A stretch of DNA of 64,000 nucleotides. Origin: Rebecca billardiae RCC1528. Taxonomy: Eukaryota; Haptophyta. The notes below the pieces were generated by a model. That model was not told the DNA's origin. It did not search any database and saw only the letters and a list, made by a program, of their open reading frames with translations. Below are positions 8,941-19,717 of this stretch, one piece after another. Position 1 is the stretch's first letter; every line of letters begins with the position of its first letter. A program made the position numbers and the translations under genes. The DNA is taken from positions 744,001 through 808,000 of the forward strand of contig OZ251250.1 of the NCBI GenBank assembly GCA_965240325.2. The letters are read 5' to 3'.

Positions 8941-11900
8941 TCACGCCATGTTCTCGGCAGCAGCAGCGGTGCTGGGCCGGCGAGAGCCGGGCAACGAGGG
9001 CGGTAGGCTGTTGCGTGCCATCGCCACCACGCGCGAGCCGCGCCGCGGCTGCGCAGGCTGCTCCACGCCGCCCATGCCGCCATTCACCGCGCGCGCCGCT
9101 GCGCTCGGCGCGGCTGGGGCTGGCGGCGGCGGCGGCGGCGGCGCTTCAGGCGGCGGCGGCGGCGGGGCTGCGGCGAGCCCGAGCCAGGCAGCCGCCGCGC
9201 CGGCGGAGAGCGAGATGGTGTCGAGCCAGCCGGCCGTGGGCGCCACGTCCTGGGCGGTGCGCCCGCGCTCGGCGCCCGCGGGCGCGGCCGCGCGCTCGCC
9301 AGTTCCGCCGATCGCGACGACGACGGTGCCACCGCCGCTGCCGCCGCCACGAGCGCTCGCGGCCTCGGCGGGCGGCGCGGCGGGCGGCGGCGCTGCGCTG
9401 AACAGCAGCGTGACGGGCGCGAGCGCGGCGCCGAGCCACGCCAGCCAATCGGCATCCGCCGCCTCCGCCGCGCTGGCGGGGGCGGCAGCCGGCTCGGAGG
9501 CCGCAGCCTCCGAGGAGGCGTCTGCACTGCTGCCGGGGGCGGCGTCCGAGCCCGCGCCTTCCCCCGCTGCCGGCAGCGGCACCGGTCTCGCCCCGCCCCG
9601 GCCAATGGCAGCTCCGAACATGGCCTTGTCGCGCGCGGAGATCCGGCGCCAGCGCCACGCGAGCGCACCGCCCAGGCAGCACACGGCCGCGACGCCGCCG
9701 GCGATGGCGCCAAGCCACCCGCCAGAGATGCCGCCAAAGAGAGCCGCGTCGGGAGCGCCCGTGCCCTGCGCTTCGGGCCCAATGGAGACGCTGTCGCTGT
9801 CGCCACCGCCGCCGCCGCCGCCGCCGCCGCTCGCGTCGGCGCCGTCGGCCGACGGCTCGGGCGTGGGCGAGGCGGCGGGCGCGATCACGACCGCATCAAC
9901 CTGCACAGCTCCGGTCAGCTCCACGCCCGCGCTCTCCGCCACGAGGGCACGCAGCTGCTCCTCACGAGCGCCCAGCCTCGCGACCATCGCGTCCGCCCAC
10001 GCCTGGTCGTCTGCCGGGGTGGCCTCTGGGCCCGGCGAGGGCTGCGCGCCACCCGAGGACGAGGAGGCGAAGAGCTCGAAGAGAACGATCACACTCCCCG
10101 GCAGTACATCCGTGATCACCACGTCCCCGCGCGCCACCTCCACCGTCGTCGCGATCGAGGTCTGCAGCGCCGCGCGCTTCTCCGCCGCGCCCTCCGCGCC
10201 CTCCGCCCACTCCGACGCGTCCGCGCCGTCCAGCCGCATGCTGCACTGCACCTTGGTCACGCTCGACGTGCCGGTGGCCGCGGGCGTGGGCGGAGGCGGC
10301 GGCGGCGCCGGCGGCGGTGGTGGGCTCGGCGGGGGCGGGCTCGGCGGCGGCGATGGCGGCGGCGGGCTCGGCGGCGGCGGGCTCGGCGGCGGCGATGGCG
10401 GCGGCGAGCTGGGCGGCTGCGACGGCGGCGGGCTCGGCGGTGGCGGCGGCGGCGAGCTCGGTGGCGGCGGGCTCGGCGGCGGCGCTGGCGGCAGCGGGCT
10501 CGGCGGGGGTGGGCTCGGCGGGGGTGATGGCGGCAGCGGGCTCGGCGGCGGCGGCGACGGCGGTGGGCTTGGCGGCGGCGGCGGCGGCGAGCTTGGTGGC
10601 GGCGGGCTGGGCGGCGGCGATGGCGGCAGCGGGCTCGGCGGCGGTGGGCTCGGCGGCGGCGATGGCGGCGGCGAGCTCGGCGGCGGCGACGGCGGCGGGC
10701 TCGGCGGCGGCGGTGGCGGCGAGCTCGGCGGCGGCGGGCTGGGCGGCGGCGATGGCGGCGGCGGGCTCGGCGGCGGCGGGCTCGGCGGCGGCGATGGCGG
10801 CGGCGAGCTGGGCGGCGGCGAAGGCGGCGGGCTTGGCGGCGGCGGCGGCGGCGAGCTGGGCGGCGGTGGGCTCGGCGGTGGCGATGGCGGCAGCGGGCTC
10901 GGAGGGGGTGGACTTGGTGGTGGCGATGGCGGCGGCGGGCTCGGCGGCGGCGGGCTCGGAGGCGGCGATGGCGGCGGCAAGCTGGGCGGCGGCGACGGCG
11001 GCGGGCTCGGCGGTGGCGGCGGCGGCGAGCTGGGCGGCGGCGGGCTGGGCGGCGGCGATGGCGGCAGCGGGCTCGGCGGTGGCGGGCTCGGCGGCGGCGA
11101 TGGCGGCGGCGAGCTGGGCGGCGGCGGGCTGGGCGGCGGCGAGGGCGGCAGCGGGCTCGGCGGTGGCGGGCTCGGCGGCGGCGATGGCGGCGGCGAGCTG
11201 GGCGGCGGCGGGCTGGGCGGCGGCGATGGCGGCGGCGAGCTGGGCGGCGGCGGGCTGGGCGGCGGCGATGGCGGCAGCGGGCTCGGCGGCGGCGGGCTCG
11301 GTGGCGGCGATGGCGGCAGCGGGCTTGGCGGCGGCGGGCTCGGCGGCGGCGATGGCGGCGCCGAGCTAGGCGGCGGCGACGACAGCGGGCTCGGCGGTGG
11401 CGGCGGCAGCGGGCTCGGCGGCGGCGGGCTCGGCGGCGGGCTCGGCGGTGGCGGGCTCGGCGGAGGCGGGCTCGGCGGCGGCGACGGCGGCAGCGGGCTC
11501 GGCGGCGGCGGGCTCGGCGGTGGCGATGGCGGTGGCGAGCTGGGCGGCGGCGACGGCGGCGGGCTCGGTGGCGGCGGCGGCGGCGAGCTCGGCGGCGGCG
11601 GGCTGGGCGGCGGGCTGGGATGCGGGCTGGGCGGCGGCGGGCTGGGCGGCGGCGGGCTCGGCGGCGGCGTTGGCAGCGGGCTCGGCGGCGGTGGTGGCGG
11701 CGGCGATGGCGGCGGCGATGGCAGCGGGCTCGGCGGCGGCGGGCTGGGCGGCGGCGACGGCGAGAACGGGCTCGGCGGCGGCGGACTCGGCGGTGGCGAT
11801 GGTGGCGGCGCGCTAGGCGGCGGGCTCGGCGGCGGGCTCGGCGGCGGCGGCGGCGGCGAGCTCGGCGGCGGCGGGCTGGGCGGCGGGCTCGGCGGCAGCG

Positions 11901-14429
11901 GGCTTGGCGGCGGCGGGCTCGGCGGCGGCGTTGGCGGCGGGCTCGGTGGCGGTGGCGGCGGCCGCGATGGCGACGGCGACGGCAGCGGGCTCGGCGGCGG
12001 CGGGCTCGGCGGCGGCGATGGCGGCAGCGGGCTCGAGAGCGGCGGGCTCGGCGGCGGCGGGCTTGGCGGCGGCGACGGCGACAGCGCGCTCGGCGGCGGC
12101 AGGCTCGGCGGCGGCGACGGGCTCGGCGGCAGCGGCGCGCACCCACTCATCTCCAGCGTGTACGCCCCCTCGGACGAGCCGAACCCCTCGATCATCACCA
12201 CGTACTCACTTGAGTACGGCACGTCAATATCGATCCGCGACGTCAGCCCACAGCTGCTGTCGTCGTCCGACTGCAGCTGCACGCCGCCGTCCTCGGGGCA
12301 GGCGGTGTACACGCGCAGGTACGTGTCGTACGACGAGCCGCACGTGTCCAGGGCGAGCGAGCCGTGGCCGCCGATGCGGTAGAAGTGCTCGCCCGACGAC
12401 GGGTTGCCGTACTCGCGCGGCGCGCCCACCGTCGAGCCCGCCACCGGCGCACCGCACTGCACGACGCCCACAGCGCACGTGGGGCTGGGCGGCGGGCTGG
12501 GCGGCAAGGGCGGGGCGGGCGGGCTCGGCGGCGCGGCGGGCGGGCTCGGCGGGCTCGGCGGCGGCGTGGGCGGGCTCGGCGGCGGCGCCGGACTCGGCGG
12601 CTCGCAGCCGGACATGCTGAGCTCATAAGTGCCCTCCTGCGTGGAGAAGCCTTCGACCATCACCACATACGTGCTGCCCTCCGGGATTTGCAGAGTGATG
12701 GAGGAGGTGAGCTCGCAGCCGCCGTCGTCGTCGGCGGCGAGCTCGGCGCCGCCGCTCTCGGGGCACGCCGTCCACACGCGCAGGAACGTGTCGTAGTCCG
12801 TCGCGCCGCCGCACGTGGTGAGCGTCACCGCGGCGCCGTGGCCGCCGATCGTCAGGTAGTGCTCGCCAGAGCCGTTCCCCTCGACGTCCGGCGCGCCAAC
12901 CGTCGAGCCGATGACGGGCGTGCCGCACTCGATGCGGCCGCGGATGCACGCAGGGCTAGGCGGCGGGCTGGGCGGCGCGGGCGGGCTGGGCGGCGGCGGC
13001 GGCGACGAGGGCGGGCTCGGCGGCGACGAGGGCGGGGGCGGCTGGCTCGGCGGCGGCGGCGACGCCGGCGGGCCCGGCGGCGGGCTCGGCGGCCGCTTCA
13101 CGTACGCCTGTAGCAGCAGCGGCTGCTCAGGCGCCTGTACACCGGTGATCACGCCAGATCTCGCGTCGTCGAGCAGCGCCTGGAGCACCGCCGCGGGCGA
13201 GGCCTGCCCCGGGCCGAGCGCGCTCAGGTGCTGCGCCACCACGCCGGTCACGTGCGGGCAAGCCATCGAGGTGCCTGAGATGGTGTTGGTCGCGTCGGCG
13301 CCGCCCGTCCACGCGGAGAGGATGGAGGAGCCGGGCGCGTAGATGTCCACGCACGAGCCGTAATTGGAGAAGCCCGAGCGCGCGTCGCTCGACGTCGTCG
13401 AGCCGACGGTGATCGCGCTCGGCGCGGCCGCCGGGCTGTAGTTGCACGCGTCGTCGTCGTCGTTGCCCGCGGCGACGACCGTCGGCACGCCTGCGGCCAC
13501 TAGCGCTTCGACGGCCGTGTTGACGGTGCTGGAGAAGCCCCCGCCGAGCGACATCGACGCCACCTTGAGCGCCTCGGGGCGCGCCGCGACCCACTCCATC
13601 CCCGCGATCACGCCGGCGAAGGTGCCGGAGCCGCCGCAGTCCAGCACGCGCACGCCGTGCAGCGTCGCCCCCTTCGAGACGCCGTACAGAGTGCCGAGCG
13701 CGGTGCCGGCGCAGTGCGTGCCGTGGCCTGCGGGGCGCGCGCGCGCGGGGGGCGTGAGGGCGCGTGCGCGCGCGCGGAGGTCGGGCCGGCAGCGCCGCGG
13801 GCCGGGCCGGGGCCGCGCTCGCCCTCGGCTGGCCTCGGCCGCGCCGCTCGGTGCGCGATGCTGGGTGTGCGCGGCTGGGTGCGCGCCGCACCCTGGCAGT
13901 CCTCCGGGTTGGCGTCGTTGTCGACAAAGTCGAAGCCGGCGCCGACGCGCCCGCTCCACTCGTTGTGCGCGCTGTTGATCCCCGTGTCGATGATGTACAC
14001 GTGCGCGCCCGTGCCGTCGTTACTCGCGTCGAAGGAGCCGTCGAGCGGCAGGTCGGGCTGGTCGATCCGGTCGAGGCCCCACGGGAGCGTCTGCAGCGCG
14101 TGCACCGGCTGGTCCTCCTCGACGGTCGCGCCCGCCGCCTCGAGCTGCGCCTTGGCCTCGGCGGTGAGCTCACCCACGAACCCGTCGAGCACGCGGCTGA
14201 ACTCGCGCTGCACGCGCGCGCCGCCCGCAGGCAGGCTGTCGAGCGCGGCCCGCGCACGCGACGTGCCGACGCCGCGGCCGCGCGACGGCTTGCCAAAGGA
14301 GACGATGTACCGTGCGGGCAGGGTGGCGTTGGCGTCGCTGGTGTCCTTGCCCGACGCGCCGCATGTCGCGAGCAGGAGCAGCGCCGCCGCGAGGGCAGGG
14401 GTTCTTCGGGATACTTCACGCGCCAGCAT
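8941..14429 (-). CDS. Giant type I membrane subtilisin (S8) with PPC-like domains and Ser-Pro stalk
   Basis: Two exons: 14429-13892 and 13727-8941 (1774 aa; intron 164 bp, donor GTGCG, join G|GC inside the active-site motif). The order is signal peptide (1-27), inhibitor-I9-like propeptide ('ARYIVSFGKPS', about 39-112), then a proteinase-K-like S8 domain. D148 lies in 'IIDTGINSAH', H181 in 'GHGTHCAGT' (formed only by splicing), oxyanion N268 in 'AAGNDDDD', and S333 in 'GTSMACPHV'. Two homologous beta-sandwich domains resembling pre-peptidase C-terminal domains follow (about 439-552 and 595-709). A Ser-Pro-rich pherophorin-like stalk spans about 710-1322, then a membrane-proximal domain with 'VLPGSVIVLFELF', one TM helix (about 1515-1537, ending 'AWRWRR') and a 235-residue Ala-rich tail. 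The active residues all appear intact. Likely a surface- or wall-tethered protease. Confidence 0.9.
10297..12135. repeat. Long GC-rich coding tandem repeat (Ser-Pro stalk of the subtilisin gene)
   Basis: About 1.8 kb of imperfect tandem units. On the plus strand they read as variations of GGCGGCGGGCTCGGCGGC and GGCGATGGCGGC; on the coding minus strand they give SPPPSPPPP and SPLPPSPPPSPPPP. Longer period copies (about 90-150 bp) are visible, for example the recurring SPPPPPPSPPPSPPPS blocks, pointing to expansion by unequal exchange or replication slippage. All three plus-strand frames stay open through much of it, giving large shadow frames. Confidence 0.9.
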
Positions 14430-16096
14430 GCCGCGTCGCGCGCGAAGATATGCCCACCTTGCCAGACTTTTCCTTCGTCGGTCGCCTTCCCTTACGGCCG
14501 CCAACTGGGTAAGCTGGTGGGCCAGTTCGTAGGCACGAAAATAGCACATACACACGAGACCGAGCAGCCTTGCCCACGAAAGTCGTTGGATCACTCCTCC
14601 CAACCACGGTTGCGTACTCATTATTTTGTGCTCGGGGCGCACCCGAACTTGAATAGTCGACATCAATGGCGGACGCGGCCGACATCGACAAGATGCAACG
14701 CTTGCACCATTTGCGTAATTTGGACGCTTCTCGATCCCCTCGGATGGAACTTACCTCTCGGCTGTCACTAATAAAATAACAGATTTAAACCCCCCATACT
14801 GTCGGCGACGGCTTCATGGGCGGTGACAGTTGGCGGGCGTCAATCTCGCCTGCCTGAGCTGTGTGCGTCTCTTATTCTTAGTAAACTGTAGTCTCGACTC
14901 TCGATCGCTCGAATTCGAATCTCCAGAAGCCTTCGGCTTTCGCGCTGCGCGCCGTCCGCACCGCCTGGCGGCGGCGGCGGGCGGCCCGGCCAACTATGAG
15001 TTCTTGAGCTGGATCTGGACGAGCGAGCTCGTCTGCCCAAGCCTCGCATGATCGGTTCGACGCCAGTCCGAGTCAAATCCGTCGCGGCCATGAGGGTCAT
15101 TCATATGCGCTCTACTTGCCTGCGGATCACTGACCCGATGCCACTGTTGCCAGTGTTGCGCGCGGCGAGGCCGAGCCTAGTACGGTACCCGCTCGTCGCT
15201 GGCGGCCCGCCTTCGGGCCGAATGCTCGCGCGATCCAGATTGAAGGCAGCCGCGCGGTATGGCTCCCCCTGAGGACAGCACCGCATCCGAAGCGTCCCTT
15301 AGTGCACCTCAGGCAATCGCCGTGTGCCGAGTGACCCGGCCCACGGCAATCGGACGGCATACTCAGGCGTTCTAAAAATCAGCTGGCATAAGTAACTGGC
15401 TTGTCGTGCATGGCCATGCATGCAAAGGCCTCGTCGGGCCGCCTGCACCAATCTCATCGGTTGGCACTCTCCGTGGTAACGTCGTAACTGACTGTCATGT
15501 CCGCAATCGGCGTGTTCCCGTGACGCCGCTCGTTCCAGGAGTTTAGTCCGCCAGTGAGGTGCCACTCAGACCGTACTTGCGGGCTGACACTCACTGAGTG
15601 GTAGTCGCAGAGCGGTCAGCTGAGGATCACGCTCTTTACCGTAGTTGAGTAGTTCTAGCTCTGCATGTGTCTCTCAGCTTGTAGTCAGGGGTGCCTGTAC
15701 TCTCCGATATTGATCGGCACTCAGTCGCGGCAGTTAGATCAGACTCAGATCCGCGGCCTGAGGCGGCCAGCGGCTTGCGGCAGCAGCCAATGATAGCCGC
15801 AGCTAGTGGACCGCCTACGGCCTGCGCCGCGGCGGCACGCGGTGGCGCGGGATAGGTCCGCTCCGCATCTTGCTGCCCGCTGTCCGCTGCCGTGCTGCAC
15901 TCCTGCATGAATTCTTCGCGCGGAGCCGGAAATCTGCGGCTTTTGAACCGAGTCGCCGGACGGCGGTCACCTCGTCAGCCAATCAGCGCGCGCGCCGCGC
16001 GGTCCCTTTAGCGTCTCAGACCGCGTGCGCGGCCGCGTGATCGGTGATCGCGTCCACCCGCCCTCGGCCGACCAAAGGAATAGACCGACCGATCGG
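14430..16096. other. Intergenic between divergent subtilisin and isocitrate dehydrogenase genes
   Basis: About 1.7 kb with no supportable gene. It contains copy 1 of the dispersed promoter-side repeat (14806-14890). A CCAATCAG box at 15979-15986 is about 110 bp upstream of the isocitrate dehydrogenase start. The middle (14900-15900) is mixed-composition DNA rich in short CACTGAGTG-like palindromes. Confidence 0.5.
14806..14890 (+). repeat. Dispersed ~85-bp repeat, copy 1
   Basis: Begins CGACGGCTTCATGGGCGG, continues through a core with CAATCTCGCCTGCCTGAGCT and ends near AGTAAACTGTA. It closely matches the reverse complement of 34681-34772 and the direct strand at 44482-44574. It lies 376 bp upstream of the subtilisin start codon, with its first base proximal to that gene. 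Confidence 0.9.
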
Positions 16097-17550
16097 ATGG
16101 GACCGCTCGCCGTCGCTCGCCGGCTGCGCGCTGCGCGGCCGTGCGGCGCGCTGCTCTCGCGCGCGCTGAGCAGCGTGGCTGCGGCGCACACCGAGCCCAC
16201 CATCGTGTACACGCTCACCGACGAGGCGCCCGCGCTCGCCACGTACGCGCTGCTGCCGATCGTGAACCGCTTCACCGGGCCGGCCGGGATCGGCGTGACG
16301 GCGTCCGACATCTCGGTGGCGTCGCGGATCCTCGCGCAGTTCCCCGAGCGGCTCACGCCGGAGCAGCGCGTGCCGGACAACCTCGCCGAGCTCGGCGAGC
16401 TCTCCAAGCACCCGCACGCCAACATCATCAAGCTGCCCAACGTGTCGGCGTCGGTGCCGCAGCTGAATGAGGCGATCTCCGAGCTGCGCGCGAAGGGGTA
16501 CGACGTTCCGCTGTACCCGGCGGACCCGCAGACGGACGAGGAGCTCGAGATCCGCGCCAAGTACGCCAAGGTGATCGGCTCCGCCGTCAACCCCGTCCTC
16601 CGCGAGGGCAACTCCGACCGGCGCGTCGCGCGGCCGGTGAAGGAGTACGCCAAGGCCAACCCGTCCAAGATGGCGCCGTGGCGGCCGGACTCGCTGGCGC
16701 ACGTGGCGCACATGAGCGAGGGCGACTTCTACGGGTCGGAGCAGTCGGCCACCGTCGGCGACGAGCCGTGCATCGTCGACATCGTCCTCACCGAGGCGGA
16801 CGGGTACGAGAATGTTCTCAAAGACTCGGTGCTGCTCGCGCCCGGCGAGGTGATCGACGCGGCGACGATGAGCCTTGAGGCACTCGGCGAGTTCTTCGAG
16901 CGGGAGATTGAGGACGCGCGGGCGCAGGGGACGCTGCTCTCGCTCCACCTCAAGGCCACCATGATGAAGGTCTCCGACCCGATCATCTTCGGCCAGGCCG
17001 TGCGCGCCTTCTTCAAGCCCGTCTTTGAGCGCCACGCGAACGCTCTCGAGAAGGCGGGTGCCAACCCCAACCTGGGCTGGGGGGACGTGCTCGCGAAGAT
17101 CGGCGCGCTGCCCGAGGCGGAGCAGGCGGCGATCCGGGCGGACATCGACGCGTGCTTCGCCGCGCGCCCGCCCCTCGCGATGGTCGACTCGGACCGCGGC
17201 ATCACCAACCTGCACGTGCCGTCTGACGTGATCGTGGACGCGTCGATGCCCAACGTCGTGCGCGACGCCGGCTGCATGTGGAACCCGAAGGGCGAGCTGC
17301 AGGAGACGAAGTGCCTGATCCCCGACCGGAGCTACGCCACGATGTACTCCGAGGTGCGCCGCGCCCGGCGCGCGCGGCCGGGGCGCGTGCGCTCGCGCGC
17401 GCTCGCGCGCGCGCGCCGCGCCGCGCCGCTCCGCGCTCACAGCGCGGCGCGTGCGCGTTGCGCGACCTCGCGCGCTCGCAGGCGATCTCGTTCTGCAAGG
17501 AGCACGGGCAGTTCGACCCGAAGATCATGGGCAACGTCGCGAACGTCGGG

Positions 17551-17594
<44 letters not shown>

Positions 17595-19717
17595 GTTCCA
17601 GATGCCCGCGGACGGCGTCGTGCGCGTGATCCGACGGCCGCCGGCGCCCGCGGCCGTCAAGGGCGGGCTCGTGCGGAGGCCGAGCGCCGGCGGCGAGGAG
17701 GAGGTGGTGTACACGCCGGGCGAGGGCTCGGCGGCGCACGGCGAGGTGATCTTCGAGCACGTCGTCAAGAAGGGCGACATCTGGCGCATGTGCCAGACCA
17801 AGGTGAGCGCCGCGCGGCCGCGCGGGTGGCGCGCCGCCTCGATCGCTCGCCGGCACGCGCGCGCCGCGCCGCCGCCGACGCTGTGCGTCCGAGTCCGAGC
17901 CCTCACGCGCCCCGCCTCGCCCCCGCCCCCGCACCCGCCCCGCGTGCGCCCAGGACGAGCCCATCCGCGACTGGGTGCGCCTGGCGGTCGACCGCGCGCG
18001 CTCGACCATGGACCCGGTCATCTTCTGGCTTGGTGCGCGGCGCGGCGCGGCGCGGCGCGGCGCGGCGCGGGCGCGCGGCCAGCGCGGCGCGGCGCGGCGC
18101 GGCGCGGGCGCGCGGCCAGCGCGGCGCGGCGCGCACGGCTGGCTGGCTGTCCGCGCGCGCCGCGCTCGGGCTGTGGCGCGCCTCGTGCTGCGGCAGCACA
18201 CGGCCACGCGCGCGCTCGGGGGCTCGCGCGCGCTGTGCACACGCGCGCTGTGCACACGCGCGCGCGCACGCTGCACGCGCGCACGCACGCCATGCACGCG
18301 CGCGCCTCACGGCATCCGGCGCGCCCGCCCCGACCGGTCCGCGCGCGCCGCCGCCCGGCAGACCCGAAGCGCGCGCACGACGCCCAGCTGATTCGCAAGG
18401 TGAACACGTACCTGCAGGAGCACGAGCTGAGCGGCCTCGACATCTCGGTGAAGGAGCCGGTGGTGGCGATGCGACACACCCTCGGCCGCGCGCGCGTCGG
18501 GCTCGACACCGTCTCCGTCACCGGGAACGTTCTGCGCGACTATCTGACCGACCTCTTCCCGATCCTCGAATTAGGCACGTCGTCGAAGATGCTCTCGATC
18601 GTGCCGCTGCTCGGCGGCGGCGGGCTCTTCGAGACGGGCGCGGGCGGCTCCGCGCCCAAGCACGTCCAGCAGTTTGTGCGCGAGGGGCACCTGCGGTGGG
18701 ACTCGCTCGGCGAGTACCTGGCCATGGCGGTCTCCCTGGAGGACTTCGGGGCCAAGAATCAGAACGCGCGCGCGACGCTGCTCGGGCAGACGCTGAGCGC
18801 GGCGACCGCGCGGCTGCTCGACCACAGGCGCGCGCCGAGCCGGAAGGTGCGGCGCGGACGGCGCCGCCCGCCACGCGCACGCCCGCCGGGGCGCCGGGCC
18901 CCGGGGGAAGGCGATACGGCGCGTGTTGTCGTCGTGGTCGCCCCGGGCGGGTGCGGCGGCGCCCAACGGCTGCGCCGCGCGCACCGCAGCCCGGGCTGAT
19001 GAGCCCAAGCGCGCGCGCGCGCCGCGCCGCCGCGCGCGCCGCCGCAGGTGGGCGAGATCGACAACCGCGGCGAGTCGTTCTACATCGCGCTCTACTGGGC
19101 GGAGGCCCTCTCTGAGAAGGACCACAGCTTCCGCCCGCTCGCGGAGGCCCTCAAGGAGAACCGCACCAAGATTGTGCAGGAGCTCGCGGCCGCGCAGGGT
19201 GCGTGCGTACTGCGAGCGAGGGGCGCGCGGCCGGAGCGCGCGCGTCTCGCGCGCGGTTCCGCCGAGGGGGCGGTGGGCGTGGGGAGCGGGCGTGCGCGCT
19301 GCTGCGCCAAGGCCGCACGCAGCGCGTGCGCGCGGGGCGGCTAAGTGGGCGAGGCCGCTCAGGGAGCGGGGTGGCGCGCGACACACGGACGGCGCCGCAG
19401 CGGCGCGCTCGCGCCGTGTCGGCTCATCGCCGCCTCGCCCTCTCTCGCACCCTCCCACCCACCCGGCCTCGCTTGGACGCGCGCCCGCACACGCGGTGCT
19501 CTGTGCCCGTGCCGTCGCGCGCCGTGGCTGCCGCCTCTGCCGCCGCGCGCGCACACGCACAGGCTCCCCCGTGGACATCGGCGGTTACTACTTGCCCGAC
19601 CCGACCAAGTGCGCGGTCGCGATGCGCCCGTCCGCCACCTTCAACAAGATCATTGACGAGGGGCGCGACGTGGGTACGTGCGGCGTGGCGCCGCTGCCGT
19701 TCGAGGAGCACCTCTAA
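16097..19717 (+). CDS. Monomeric NADP-dependent isocitrate dehydrogenase, probably mitochondrial
   Basis: Six exons: 16097-17353, 17482-17802, 17954-18032, 18362-18846, 19048-19198, 19563-19717 (815 aa). This is the large single-chain isocitrate dehydrogenase family (EC 1.1.1.42), unrelated in length to the usual dimeric enzyme: isocitrate + NADP+ to 2-oxoglutarate + CO2. Diagnostic stretches cross every splice join, such as '[17 protein letters not shown]', '[13 protein letters not shown]' (join in the Asp codon), '[20 protein letters not shown]', '[20 protein letters not shown]' and '[10 protein letters not shown]'. The His in APKHVQQ and the Arg in LRWDSLGE are, from memory of the Azotobacter enzyme, 2'-phosphate contacts, favouring NADP. 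The Arg/Ala/Ser-rich, acid-free first 30 residues look like a mitochondrial presequence. Four of five donors are GTGCG, one is GTGAG. The introns rule out bacterial contamination. Confidence 0.95.
18041..18130 (+). repeat. Tandem GC repeat inside isocitrate dehydrogenase intron 3
   Basis: A run of GGCGC units, then two near-identical blocks containing GGGCGCGCGGCCAGCGCGGC, all inside the intron at 18033-18361. The same intron later holds alternating purine-pyrimidine GCGC/GTGCAC DNA. Confidence 0.8.

Noticed and set aside
8885-12382. A 1165-codon plus-strand frame encoding Gly-Leu-Gly-Asp repeats
   Set aside because: It is the antisense shadow of the Ser-Pro stalk; the minus strand carries the signal peptide, protease and TM helix in a coherent gene.
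16097-19717. Bacterial contamination or recent bacterial insertion for the monomeric isocitrate dehydrogenase
   Set aside because: Five introns of the local GTGCG/GCAG type and a targeting presequence show it is a resident nuclear gene.
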